Shown here piece after piece: positions 29,383 through 38,747 of a stretch of 64,000 bases of DNA. A program made the position numbers and the translations under genes. Each line of letters begins with the position of its first letter. Position 1 is the first letter of the stretch. Below the pieces are notes generated by a model that did no database searches, was not told the origin of the DNA, and worked only from the letters and a program-made list of their open reading frames with translations. The stretch is from an uncultured Clostridia bacterium (GTDB lineage: Bacteria; Bacillota; Clostridia; Oscillospirales; Ruminococcaceae), in the NCBI GenBank assembly GCA_947626755.1, contig CANQTP010000007.1, positions 20,175-84,174 of the forward strand, read 5' to 3'.

Positions 29383-30525
29383 ATGAAATTTAAAATGCGC
29401 GCTGCGGGAATTTTTCTTGCGCTTGCGGTTTGTGTGTCTTTGGGAAATATTTCCGTATCTGCGGACAAGGAATATACATTCAGCGAAATTCTTATAGAAA
29501 AATCGGGCGGAGCGGTAATAAGCGGCGTTAATGAGGAAACTCCCATTCCCGTTGGAACGGCGGCAAAGTTAATGACCGTGCTTTTAGCGGCGGAGCAAGT
29601 TGAAAGCGGAAAACTTTCCCTTGACGAGAAACTGAAAACTTCCGCATATGCAAACTCCATGCAGGGAGCACAGATCTGGCTGATGCCAAATGAGGAAATA
29701 ACCGTTGACGAGCTTTTCAAATCGGTAATTATAGGAAATGCCAACGACGCGGCGGCTGTGCTTGCGGAAAAGATAGGCGGCACGGCGGATAATTTTGCAA
29801 AGCTTATGAACGGCAAAGCCGCAGAACTTGGCATGGAAAACACCTCATTTACCAATTTCAACGGCTATTATGAAGATGATAAGCAGATCTCCGCCGCAAA
29901 GGATATTGCAAAGCTTTGCGCAAAGCTTTCGGAATACGAGTTCCTGCGGGGATATTTCACCTGTTGGCGGGACTTTGTCCGTGACGGCGGAGCGGAACTT
30001 GTGACGACTAACACTCTTGTGCGGAGTTATAAGGGAATTATCGGCTTCAAAGCGGGATTTACGGAAAATTCAGGATATTATGCAGTCTGCGGGGCGGAAC
30101 GGGACGGCGTTACTTATATAGCGGCTGTTTTCGGCTGTGAAGATGAAGAACTTGCGCTTTCGGAAGCAAAACGGCTGATGAATATGGGATTTTCCGAGTA
30201 TACGGTGTTCGTGCCGCCGCTTCCCGAAAAGATCCCCGCGGAAGTTCCCGTAAAAGGCGGGATGTCCCGCACCGTTCCTTTAAAGCTTGGGAACGTGAGA
30301 AGTGTTGTGCTTCCAAAAGGCGCGGCGGACTCTGTCTCCTCGCGGATAGTGCTTACAGACTATCTTTACGCTCCTGTGGAGATCGGCGATAAAGCGGGAG
30401 AAGTGCAGTTCCTGCGGGGAGATAAGATGATGTTTGCTGTGGATCTGACTGCCGCTCAGCCTGTGGATAAAATGAACGTCCGAAAAGCATTGGTTATTAT
30501 TATCAAAAAACTTTTAACATTTTAG
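29383..30525 (+). CDS. D-alanyl-D-alanine carboxypeptidase (DacF/PBP5-like) homologue with altered active-site motifs
   Basis: Signal peptide; DacF-like architecture (KLMTVLLAAEQVESGKLSLDEKLKTSAYANSMQGAQIWLMPNEEITVDELFKSV..NDAAAVLAEKIGG..MNGKAAELGMENTSFTNFNGYY); C-terminal extension. ATG at 29383 preceded by gggaggtaatgttt. Confidence 0.85.
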   Translation: MKFKMRAAGIFLALAVCVSLGNISVSADKEYTFSEILIEKSGGAVISGVNEETPIPVGTAAKLMTVLLAAEQVESGKLSLDEKLKTSAYANSMQGAQIWLMPNEEITVDELFKSVIIGNANDAAAVLAEKIGGTADNFAKLMNGKAAELGMENTSFTNFNGYYEDDKQISAAKDIAKLCAKLSEYEFLRGYFTCWRDFVRDGGAELVTTNTLVRSYKGIIGFKAGFTENSGYYAVCGAERDGVTYIAAVFGCEDEELALSEAKRLMNMGFSEYTVFVPPLPEKIPAEVPVKGGMSRTVPLKLGNVRSVVLPKGAADSVSSRIVLTDYLYAPVEIGDKAGEVQFLRGDKMMFAVDLTAAQPVDKMNVRKALVIIIKKLLTF

Positions 30526-30637
30526 TGAGAATACCCAAAAGTTTCGGGATTTTCAGGTTATGTTGAGAAAATCGTTGCAAAATTTTTGAATTTATAGTAA
30601 AATTAGAGTATAAATGATTTTTAGGAGGAGAAAGGAT

Positions 30638-31972
30638 ATGTCTATCTCACTGAATACTAAGTATCTCCGGGATTTTGTTGCACCTCACGAACTTGAAAAC
30701 GCCAAGGCTGCCGCTATGCTCGCGGCTAAGACCCTTGAGGACAAGTCAGGCGCGGGAAATGATTTTCTCGGCTGGGTGAACCTCCCCACAGATTATGATA
30801 AGGAAGAATTTGAAAGGATCAAGAAGGCTGCCGCTAAGATACGCTCCAATTCGGACGTTCTCATAGTTATCGGTATCGGCGGTTCCTATCTTGGAGCAAG
30901 AGCGGCTATCGAACTGCTCAGATCGCCTTTCTACAACAATCTTAAAAAGGATACTCCCGAAATTTACTTTGCGGGAAACAACATCAGCCCCACCTACCTT
31001 AACGAGATAATTTCTCTCTGCGAGGGACGGGATTTCTCGGTAAATGTGATTTCCAAGTCGGGAACTACCACCGAGCCTGCACTTGCGTTCAGGATCTTCC
31101 GCGAAATGATCGAGAAGAAGTACGGCAAGGAAGGCGCTAAGGACAGGATCTTCTGCACCACCGACAAGGCAAGGGGAACTCTCAAACAGCTTGCGGACAC
31201 AGAAGGCTACGAAACTTTCGTTATTGCGGACGATGTAGGCGGAAGATATTCCGTCCTCACCGCTGTGGGACTTCTCCCAATTGCAGTTGCGGGCTGCGAT
31301 ATTGACGCAGTTATGGCGGGCGCAAAACAGGCTCAGGACGAGCTTACCGCTGATTTTGACCACAACGACTGCTACAAGTATGCGGCACTGAGAAATATTC
31401 TCTATAAAAAGAATAAGTCGGTGGAAATGCTCATTTCCTACGATCCCAGCTTCACAATGATGGCTGAATGGTGGAAGCAGCTTTTCGGCGAAAGCGAGGG
31501 CAAGGACAACAGAGGTATTTTCCCTGCTTCCGCTACCTTCTCAACGGATCTTCATTCGCTGGGACAGTTCATTCAGCAGGGTTCGAGAATAATGTTCGAG
31601 ACAGTGGTCGACATCAAGAAGCCCAAGAAGGATATTTTCCTTGAAAATGAGGCGGAGAACCTTGACGGACTTAACTTTCTGACAAATCAGAATATGTCCG
31701 TTGTAAACCGCAAAGCCTTTGAGGGAACGATCCTTGCTCACACAGAGGGCGGTGTTCCGAACATAGTTCTGGAGCTGGAAGATACTACCGAAAAGAGCTT
31801 CGGATATATGGTATACTTCTTTGAGAAAGCCTGCGCGGTAAGCGGCTATATGCTGGGAGTAAATCCTTTTGACCAGCCGGGCGTTGAAAGCTACAAGAAG
31901 AATATGTTCGCGCTTCTCGGTAAGCCGGGTTACGAGGATCAGAAAGCTGCTCTCGAAGCAAAGCTTGGCTGA
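30638..31972 (+). CDS. pgi: Glucose-6-phosphate isomerase
   Basis: [89 protein letters not shown] at 30638. Confidence 0.97.
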   Translation: MSISLNTKYLRDFVAPHELENAKAAAMLAAKTLEDKSGAGNDFLGWVNLPTDYDKEEFERIKKAAAKIRSNSDVLIVIGIGGSYLGARAAIELLRSPFYNNLKKDTPEIYFAGNNISPTYLNEIISLCEGRDFSVNVISKSGTTTEPALAFRIFREMIEKKYGKEGAKDRIFCTTDKARGTLKQLADTEGYETFVIADDVGGRYSVLTAVGLLPIAVAGCDIDAVMAGAKQAQDELTADFDHNDCYKYAALRNILYKKNKSVEMLISYDPSFTMMAEWWKQLFGESEGKDNRGIFPASATFSTDLHSLGQFIQQGSRIMFETVVDIKKPKKDIFLENEAENLDGLNFLTNQNMSVVNRKAFEGTILAHTEGGVPNIVLELEDTTEKSFGYMVYFFEKACAVSGYMLGVNPFDQPGVESYKKNMFALLGKPGYEDQKAALEAKLG

Positions 31973-32053
31973 TAAAGCGGTCTGTTTCACCCGCAGAGTG
32001 CAAACGGGTGTGTTTATAAAAAATGCCTGCAAAGGCGGAACGGAGTGTTTTAT

Positions 32054-32464
32054 ATGGTAAAAATTATCACAGGAACTAAGGGTACAGGCAAGACAAAGAT
32101 ACTCATCGACATGATCAACAAAGCTGCAAAGGAAACAAACGGCTATGTTGTTTGCATTGACAAGAGCGAAAAGCTCAGATATGATATTCCAACATCGGTA
32201 AGGATCGTTGATACGGACGCTAACAACATCTATTCTTTTGAAGCGTTCTACGGTCTTGTTGCGGGTCTTGTTGCAGGAAACTACGATATTAAGGAAATAT
32301 TTATTGACTCAATTCTCAAAGTCGGAGGCGCTGATTTTGAGGGATTGGGCGCTATGCTCAACAAGATAGACAAGCTGACGGGCAGCGATGTGGAGGTAGT
32401 ATTTACCGTTTCCGCAAATATTGAAGATCTGCCGGAAAGCGTTTCCAAATATTCTATAAAATAA
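32054..32464 (+). CDS. Small P-loop ATP-binding protein, function unknown
   Basis: Walker A GTKGTGKTK near the N-terminus; 137 aa; start MVKIIT at 32054. Confidence 0.75.
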   Translation: MVKIITGTKGTGKTKILIDMINKAAKETNGYVVCIDKSEKLRYDIPTSVRIVDTDANNIYSFEAFYGLVAGLVAGNYDIKEIFIDSILKVGGADFEGLGAMLNKIDKLTGSDVEVVFTVSANIEDLPESVSKYSIK

Positions 32465-32478
32465 TTCCTGTAAAGGTA

Positions 32479-32507
32479 TTGACATACAGGATAATGTATG
32501 TTATAAT
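32479..32507 (+). promoter_or_regulatory. Predicted sigma-A promoter of yceD-rpmF
   Basis: Exact consensus TTGACA-N17-TATAAT (32479-32484 / 32502-32507). Confidence 0.85.
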
Positions 32508-32534
32508 ATTCTTTAGCAGTGTTTGGGGTGTGCT

Positions 32535-32990
32535 ATGTTCATTCGCTTGAAACAGCTTTACAATATCGTCGGAGAGAAAGTCAGCATTGACTATACCGTC
32601 GGCGTGGAAAGACTGAACGAAGTAAAGGGATTCTCCTTTTCAAACCCTATCACGGTCAGAGGTACGATAGTAAATCGTGCGGGGATCGTGTCGCTGAAAT
32701 ATTCCGCGGAATTTACACTGCACATCTGCTGTGACAGATGTCTGATAGAATTTGACCGTGACTATTGCTTCGATTTTGAGCATATTCTTGTGCGCTCGCT
32801 CAGCAATGATAATGATGATTCGGAAGAATACATTGTTACGGAAACCGATGAGCTTGATATGGACGAGCTTGTGCTTACGGATTGCCTGTTGTCCCTGCCT
32901 TCAAAAATGCTTTGCAAAGAGGACTGCAAGGGGCTTTGTCCAAAGTGCGGGGCTGACCTGAATCAGGGCGAATGTAATTGCGGCGGTTAG
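32535..32990 (+). CDS. YceD family (DUF177) protein
   Basis: FICDRCLIEFDRDY-type core (HICCDRCLIEFDRDYCFDFEHILV) and Cys-rich C-terminus CKEDCKGLCPKCGADLNQGECNC; immediately upstream of rpmF. Confidence 0.88.
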   Translation: MFIRLKQLYNIVGEKVSIDYTVGVERLNEVKGFSFSNPITVRGTIVNRAGIVSLKYSAEFTLHICCDRCLIEFDRDYCFDFEHILVRSLSNDNDDSEEYIVTETDELDMDELVLTDCLLSLPSKMLCKEDCKGLCPKCGADLNQGECNCGG

Positions 32991-33011
32991 TATGATAAGG
33001 AGGTGCTGATA

Positions 33012-33194
33012 ATGGCAGTACCAAAGAGAAAGGTATCAAAAGCAAGACGTGATAAGAGACGTTCGGCTGTATGGAAGCTGGATACTCCTGCGTTCTCAAG
33101 ATGTTCTCACTGCGGAGCGCTGACTGCTCCTCACAAGGTTTGCAAGAACTGCGGATTCTATAAGGGCGTTGAAGTTATTAAAGTAGAAGATTGA
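33012..33194 (+). CDS. rpmF: 50S ribosomal protein L32 (zinc-ribbon form)
   Basis: MAVPKRKVSKARRDKRRSAVWKLDTPAFSRCSHCGALTAPHKVCKNCGFYKGVEVI. Confidence 0.97.
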   Translation: MAVPKRKVSKARRDKRRSAVWKLDTPAFSRCSHCGALTAPHKVCKNCGFYKGVEVIKVED

Positions 33195-33211
33195 TCTTGC
33201 TTTACGGAAAC

Positions 33212-33248
33212 CGGAGAAGGAGTGATCCTTTTCCGGCTCTTTTTTTAA
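33212..33248 (+). terminator. Predicted terminator after rpmF
   Basis: ccggagaagga gtga tccttttccgg then ctcttttttt. Confidence 0.8.
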
Positions 33249-33272
33249 AGTTTCAATAGAGAGCTTCAATAA

Positions 33273-33459
33273 AGAGTTGAGAGTTGAAAGTTAAGAGTTG
33301 AGATATTGCAGTAACGCTTATATTTTCGGCTTCAATGCTTTTGTAGAAATAACTTTACTTTATCTCACGGCAGGTACAAAGCGAAAAATCACTGAATAAA
33401 GCCTGAAAGCGTGCAGGCTCAGCCTGCTCTTAACTCTCCACTCTTAACTCTCAACTCTA
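33273..33459. repeat. Copy 2 of the interspersed element
   Basis: Ends agagttgagagttgaaagttaagagttgag ... ctcttaactctccactcttaactctcaactct; internal ctttatctcacggcagg and palindrome gcaggctcagcctgc shared with copy 3. Confidence 0.85.
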
Positions 33460-33480
33460 TAAAAGGGGTGTGTAATCGGT

Positions 33481-34776
33481 TTGTCGGTAGAAATAAAGTC
33501 TGTTGTAAACGGTTCGCCTGTTTCAGGAACGGGAATAAAGGCGGGAGATATTCTTGCCACGGTGAACGGGCACGAGATCGAGGACGTTCTTGACTATATG
33601 TTCTATTCAGCCGAAAGGCTTGTCAAGCTGGGAATAATTTCAGACGGCGAAAGGAAAACTTTTACCGTCCGCAAAAGCGAGTATGACGATCTCGGACTGG
33701 AATTTGAAACCTTCCTTATGGACAAGAAGCAAAGCTGCTGCAATAAGTGTATCTTCTGCTTTATAGACCAGATGCCGCCCGATATGCGGGAAACTCTTTA
33801 CTTCAAGGACGATGATGCGAGATTGTCGTTTTTACAGGGAAATTATGTTACACTTACGAACCTTTCACAAAAGGATATTGACAGAATTATCCAAATGAAA
33901 CTTGCAATAAATATTTCCGTTCATACCACAAACCCCGAACTTCGGTGCATGATGATGAATAACCGTTTTGCGGGGGAAAAGCTTGACTATCTCAGGCAGT
34001 TTGCGGAAGCGGGCATTTCCATGAACTGTCAGATAGTTCTTTGCCCGGGAATAAACGACGGCGCAGAATTGGAACGCACTCTCACCGACCTTGGAAAGCT
34101 TATGCCGAACATTCAGAGCATTGCCGTTGTCCCCGTTGGTCTGACAAAATTCCGTGACGGGCTTTACCCTCTTGAACTTTTTGACAAGGCGGGCGCGGGA
34201 AAAGCCATTGACCTGATAGAAAGATTCCAGAAAGATTTTCTGGAAAATTACGGCACGCGGCTTGTGTTCCCTTCGGACGAGTTTTACATTACAGCGGAAC
34301 GGGAAATTCCCGATGGGGAATACTATGAGGATTATTCCCAGTACGAAAACGGAGTGGGAATGGTACGCTCGCTTATAGATGAGTTTGAATCGGCTATGGC
34401 GGACGCGGAAAATGCGGAAAGTTCAGACGTTTCCATTGCAACGGGAGCACTGGCGTATGATTTTATTTCGGAACTGGTTGAAAAAGTCCGCGAAAAGTGG
34501 CATAATATTAATTGCAGGGTGTATAAGATACGGAACGATTTCTTCGGGGAAACCATAACCGTTTCGGGACTTATAACGGCTCGGGATATAATTTCCCAGC
34601 TTAAAGGAAAACCTCTTGGAAATACCCTGCTTATTTCCTCAAGCATGATAAAGGCGGACGAGGATATTTTCCTTGACGACCTTTCGATAAATGACGTTGA
34701 AAACGCTCTCGGCGTGAAGATACGCAAAGTTCCCAACGACGGCTATGAGCTTTTTGACGCGATAACCGGAAATTAA
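33481..34776 (+). CDS. PDZ/radical-SAM-like DUF512 domain protein
   Basis: N-terminal PDZ-like region, CCNKCIFCFIDQMP (CX3CX2C), GNYVTLTNLSQKDIDRI; followed by der-plsY-gpsA; TTG start. Confidence 0.9.
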   Translation: MSVEIKSVVNGSPVSGTGIKAGDILATVNGHEIEDVLDYMFYSAERLVKLGIISDGERKTFTVRKSEYDDLGLEFETFLMDKKQSCCNKCIFCFIDQMPPDMRETLYFKDDDARLSFLQGNYVTLTNLSQKDIDRIIQMKLAINISVHTTNPELRCMMMNNRFAGEKLDYLRQFAEAGISMNCQIVLCPGINDGAELERTLTDLGKLMPNIQSIAVVPVGLTKFRDGLYPLELFDKAGAGKAIDLIERFQKDFLENYGTRLVFPSDEFYITAEREIPDGEYYEDYSQYENGVGMVRSLIDEFESAMADAENAESSDVSIATGALAYDFISELVEKVREKWHNINCRVYKIRNDFFGETITVSGLITARDIISQLKGKPLGNTLLISSSMIKADEDIFLDDLSINDVENALGVKIRKVPNDGYELFDAITGN

Positions 34777-34789
34777 AGGAGATGATAGC

Positions 34790-36121
34790 ATGGCTTTGCC
34801 GATAGTTGCGGTAGTCGGACGTCCTAATGTTGGAAAATCCACACTTTTCAACAAACTTGTGGGAAAACGTCTTTCTATAGTTGAGGATACCCCCGGCGTT
34901 ACCCGCGATAGGATCTACTCGGAATGTGAGTGGAGAAACAGGAAATTTATGGTCGTAGACACAGGCGGTATCGAGCCTAACAGCGAGGACGTTATCCTGA
35001 AACAGATGCGGCGGCAGGCGGAACTTGCAGTTGAAAAAGCGGACGTTATCGTCTTTCTTACGGACGTTCGCATAGGCGTTACCGCCGATGATGAGGACGT
35101 TGCCATAATGCTTCGGAAAAGCGGCAAGCCTGTTGTTCTCTGCGTGAACAAATGCGATTCCATAGGCGATCCGCCTGCGGAATTCTACGAATTCTACAGT
35201 CTCGGTCTGGGAGACCCGATAGCGGTTTCCGCTGCTCACGGACACGGCTCGGGAGATATGCTGGACGAAATTTTCAAATATTTTCCCGAAGAGGAAGCCG
35301 AAAATGACGATGAGGAATATATTAAAGTCGCCGTTATCGGCAAGCCAAATGTTGGAAAATCTTCCCTTATAAACCGCGTTGCGGGAGAAGATCGGGTCAT
35401 AGTTTCGGATATTGCGGGAACTACCCGCGATGCCACCGACACAACCGTGGAAAATTCCCACGGAAAGTATATTTTCATAGACACTGCGGGCATACGCAAA
35501 AAGTCCAAAGTTCTTGAAAAGATAGAGCATTACAGCGTTCTTCGGGCATACATGGCGGTGGATCGTTCGGACGTATGCGTTATCCTTATTGACGCCACTG
35601 TAGGATTTACCGAGCAGGATTCAAAAGTCGCGGGTTACGCCCATGAACAGGGAAAAGCCTGCATTGTTGCCGTAAACAAATGGGACGCTGTGGAAAAAAC
35701 GGACAGCACTATGGACGAGTTCAAAGCGAAACTTTCGGAAAATTTCAGCTTTATGTCCTACGTTCCGTTCATATTCATTTCGGCAAAAACAGGACAGCGT
35801 GTTGAAAAGCTCTTTGATATGATAAACGATGTCAACAGGCAGAACAGCATGAGAATTTCCACGGGAATGTTAAATGACGTGCTTTCATACGCCACAACAA
35901 GAGTTCAGCCTCCCTCCGATAAGGGCAGACGATTGAAAATTTACTATATGACCCAGCCGTCCACCCGACCGCCGACGTTTGTAACGTTTGTAAACAGGGC
36001 GGATCTGTTCCACTTTTCCTATCAGAGGTATCTGGAAAATCAGATACGGCAGACATTCGGTCTGGAGGGAACGCCCGTGCGGTTCATTGTCCGCGAACGG
36101 GGAAAAAATGATGATAAATAG
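34790..36121 (+). CDS. der: Ribosome biogenesis GTPase Der (EngA)
   Basis: Two G domains: VAVVGRPNVGKSTLFNKLVG and VAVIGKPNVGKSSLINRVAGEDRVIVSDIAGTTRDATDT; KH-like C-terminus. Confidence 0.97.
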   Translation: MALPIVAVVGRPNVGKSTLFNKLVGKRLSIVEDTPGVTRDRIYSECEWRNRKFMVVDTGGIEPNSEDVILKQMRRQAELAVEKADVIVFLTDVRIGVTADDEDVAIMLRKSGKPVVLCVNKCDSIGDPPAEFYEFYSLGLGDPIAVSAAHGHGSGDMLDEIFKYFPEEEAENDDEEYIKVAVIGKPNVGKSSLINRVAGEDRVIVSDIAGTTRDATDTTVENSHGKYIFIDTAGIRKKSKVLEKIEHYSVLRAYMAVDRSDVCVILIDATVGFTEQDSKVAGYAHEQGKACIVAVNKWDAVEKTDSTMDEFKAKLSENFSFMSYVPFIFISAKTGQRVEKLFDMINDVNRQNSMRISTGMLNDVLSYATTRVQPPSDKGRRLKIYYMTQPSTRPPTFVTFVNRADLFHFSYQRYLENQIRQTFGLEGTPVRFIVRERGKNDDK

Positions 36122-36132
36122 GAGTCTTGGCT

Positions 36133-36819
36133 ATGGCAAAGCTTATTATTGCGGGAATAATTTCGGTGATCGCTTCCTATCTTCTGGGAAGCTGCAATTC
36201 GTCAATAATTGTAGTCCGTCTGCTGAAACATGAGGACATTCGCGAACATGGAAGCAAGAATGCGGGACTTACAAACACACTTCGCTGTTACGGGAAATTA
36301 CCCGCTCTGCTCACACTTCTGGGCGATCTTGCAAAGGGAATAGTATCTGTTCTTGTGAGCATATTGGTGTTCCGCCTTATTGTGGGAGAGGGCGGCTTTG
36401 ACGAGAAAACCGTGGGCTACATAGCGGGAATTGCCGCGATCCTCGGACACATCTTCCCTATCTATTACGGATTCCGCGGCGGAAAGGGCATACTTGTTTC
36501 CTGCTCAATACTGATAGTCATTGACTGGCAGACATTTGTAATAATAATACCGTTCTTTGCAATTGTTCTGCTAATTTCAAAATATGTTTCGGTGGCTTCG
36601 ATCTCATCGGCAATATTCTACCCGATATTGACGTTCCTGCTCCACTATTTTGTGGAACATATCAGCCTTGACCTCTGTATAACACATACAGTTCTTGTAA
36701 TGATAACAAGCGCACTGCTCATCTATATGCACAGGACAAATATCCAACGCCTGCGAAACGGCACGGAAAACAAGTTTATAAAGAGCAAATCGGAAAGATC
36801 AAGCGGAAAGGAAGGATAA
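36133..36819 (+). CDS. plsY: Glycerol-3-phosphate acyltransferase PlsY
   Basis: YLLGSCNSSIIVVRLLKHEDIREHGSKNAGLTNTLRCYGKLPALLTLLGDLAKG; FRGGKGI. ATG at 36133 preferred over ORF-track TTG. Confidence 0.95.
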   Translation: MAKLIIAGIISVIASYLLGSCNSSIIVVRLLKHEDIREHGSKNAGLTNTLRCYGKLPALLTLLGDLAKGIVSVLVSILVFRLIVGEGGFDEKTVGYIAGIAAILGHIFPIYYGFRGGKGILVSCSILIVIDWQTFVIIIPFFAIVLLISKYVSVASISSAIFYPILTFLLHYFVEHISLDLCITHTVLVMITSALLIYMHRTNIQRLRNGTENKFIKSKSERSSGKEG

Positions 36820-36820
36820 T

Positions 36821-37840
36821 ATGGCAAAATTCACTATTCTGGGAATGGGCGGTTTCGGACTCAGCCTTGCGGTAATGCTTAATAATTTCGGTCACGATGT
36901 GACGGTATGGTCGGCATTTCAGCAGGAAATTGACGACATAAAGCGCGACGGCGAAAACAAGCAGAAACTTCCGGGAGTAAAGATAAGCGATGAGATAATC
37001 CTTACAGGAGATATTTCTTCGGTGACAGGAGCGGATATTGTCATTTTCGGTATACCTACCCGCAAAGTTCGGGAAGTTGCCCAAAAAGCCGCAGCGCACA
37101 TTTCCCCCGAAACGGTTATCGTCAACACGGGCAAAGGCTTGGAAGAAAGCTCCCTTAAAAGAATGAGCGAAGTTATCAGCGAGGAAATTCCTCAAAGTCC
37201 GCTTGTAGTTCTCAGCGGTCCTTCCCACGCGGAAGAAGTTGCGCTGGGGATCCCCACAACAGTTGTTGCCGCTTCAAAAGATCAGAAATATGCCGACTAT
37301 ATCCAGAGTGTGATGTCAAACAATACTTTCCGCATTTACATCAACAGTGACATTGTGGGCTGCGAACTGGGCGGCTCGTTAAAGAACATAATCGCATTGT
37401 GCGCGGGGATCTGCGACGGAATGGGACTTGGCGACAACACCAAAGCGGCGCTTATGACAAGAGGAATTACGGAAATTGCCCGCCTCGGAGTTGCTCTGGG
37501 CGGAAAGTCCGAGACCTTTGCTGGACTTACGGGAATAGGAGATCTGATCGTTACCTGCACAAGTATGCACAGCCGCAACCGCCGCGCGGGAATACTTATC
37601 GGTCAGGGAACTTCTCCCGAAGATGCCGTAAAGCAGGTGGGAACTGTGGAAGGCTACATCTGCACAAAAGCCGCCTATGAACTTGCGCAGAAAACGGGAG
37701 TTGATATGCCCATAACCGAGCAGTGCTACAACGTCCTTTTCGGCGGACTCAGCGCAAAATCCGCTCTCACCAATCTTATGGGCAGACCCAAACGCCATGA
37801 AACAGAGACCATCTGGGTTGACAACAGTTCTGAAAACTGA
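36821..37840 (+). CDS. gpsA: NAD(P)H-dependent glycerol-3-phosphate dehydrogenase
   Basis: ILGMGGFGLSLAVMLNNFGHDVTVW, VVLSGPSHAEEVALGIPT, ELGGSLKNIIALCAGICDGMGLGDNTKAALMTRG. Confidence 0.96.
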   Translation: MAKFTILGMGGFGLSLAVMLNNFGHDVTVWSAFQQEIDDIKRDGENKQKLPGVKISDEIILTGDISSVTGADIVIFGIPTRKVREVAQKAAAHISPETVIVNTGKGLEESSLKRMSEVISEEIPQSPLVVLSGPSHAEEVALGIPTTVVAASKDQKYADYIQSVMSNNTFRIYINSDIVGCELGGSLKNIIALCAGICDGMGLGDNTKAALMTRGITEIARLGVALGGKSETFAGLTGIGDLIVTCTSMHSRNRRAGILIGQGTSPEDAVKQVGTVEGYICTKAAYELAQKTGVDMPITEQCYNVLFGGLSAKSALTNLMGRPKRHETETIWVDNSSEN

Positions 37841-37848
37841 TACAAACA

Positions 37849-37890
37849 ACGCCGCGCAAGGACAAACTTTGCGCGGCGTTTTCTTTCTCC
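37849..37890 (+). terminator. Predicted terminator after gpsA
   Basis: aacgccgcgcaaggacaaactttgcgcggcgttttctttc. Confidence 0.85.
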
Positions 37891-37957
37891 TGCAAAAGGC
37901 ATTTTTTTGCTTATCGTTGAATAATATATACAGATAAACATTTTGGAGGAATGTATC

Positions 37958-38719
37958 ATGCAGGAAAAAAAGGATATTGGCTCAATGGCAGAAAAATACA
38001 AAGCGGAAATGATGCGGATATACAACAGCAATAAGCCGTCAGCCGCTGCGGAACATCAGAAAATACCGCAAACGGAAAACGTCTGTGAAAGCTGTGCGGA
38101 ACATACAGAAAAATTCGCAGCTCCGCCGATGACGGGCATTCCCTACGAAAACGTTACAGAAGAAGTGTGCAAATTTCCCACTGCCGAAGAACTCATCAAG
38201 GCGGACTGCGACAGCTGCGGAGACAGCACAGCAGTTGAAACAATGTCTCAATGTTTCGGAGAGAGCATTGCCGATACGCGGTTCGATTCGGAAAGAAACG
38301 CGGAAGATCATATGCAGGGCAATTACGATCAGTATTCCGATGATGAAGCAAACGATGAAACATACAGCTGTTATACATCGGAAATGATCGGCAAAGGCTG
38401 CATACAGGCTGAAGTCACGGACGCCGAGGACGGTTCTCCGATAGCGGGAGCTGTAGTTGCCGTTCTGAGAAAAGCGGAGGATTCCGATATACTTGTTGAA
38501 ATGCTTGTGACGGATTCCCGCGGAATGACCGAAACAGCCGAACTTCCCACAGCGGTTTCTCCCGAAGGATCAAAGCCTTGCAGCGAATACATGATAACGG
38601 TGATGAAAAAGGGATTTTACAGTATCAATATGCTTACCGTTCCGATATTTGACACTATAAGATCCATTCAGCCCATTGAAATGACACGAGCCGTGATCGA
38701 ATGCGGCAGAATAAAATGA
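37958..38719 (+). CDS. Hypothetical protein with carboxypeptidase-regulatory-like (transthyretin-type) C-terminal domain
   Basis: C-terminal half IQAEVTDAEDGSPIAGAVVAVLRKA...VTDSRGMTETAELP..YMITVMKKGFYSINMLTVPIFD. ATG at 37958. Confidence 0.7.
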   Translation: MQEKKDIGSMAEKYKAEMMRIYNSNKPSAAAEHQKIPQTENVCESCAEHTEKFAAPPMTGIPYENVTEEVCKFPTAEELIKADCDSCGDSTAVETMSQCFGESIADTRFDSERNAEDHMQGNYDQYSDDEANDETYSCYTSEMIGKGCIQAEVTDAEDGSPIAGAVVAVLRKAEDSDILVEMLVTDSRGMTETAELPTAVSPEGSKPCSEYMITVMKKGFYSINMLTVPIFDTIRSIQPIEMTRAVIECGRIK

Positions 38720-38747
38720 GGTGCGGGATCCGCACCTCATTTTTTAC
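38716..38747. terminator. Predicted terminator between convergent genes
   Basis: aatgaggtgcgggatccgcacctcatttttta. Confidence 0.8.

Noticed and set aside
33411-33593. ORFs starting MQAQPALNSPLLTL at 33411 and 48906 as a shared peptide or leader
   Set aside because: The shared N-terminus is translation through the interspersed repeat; at 48906 the real start is almost certainly 48966.
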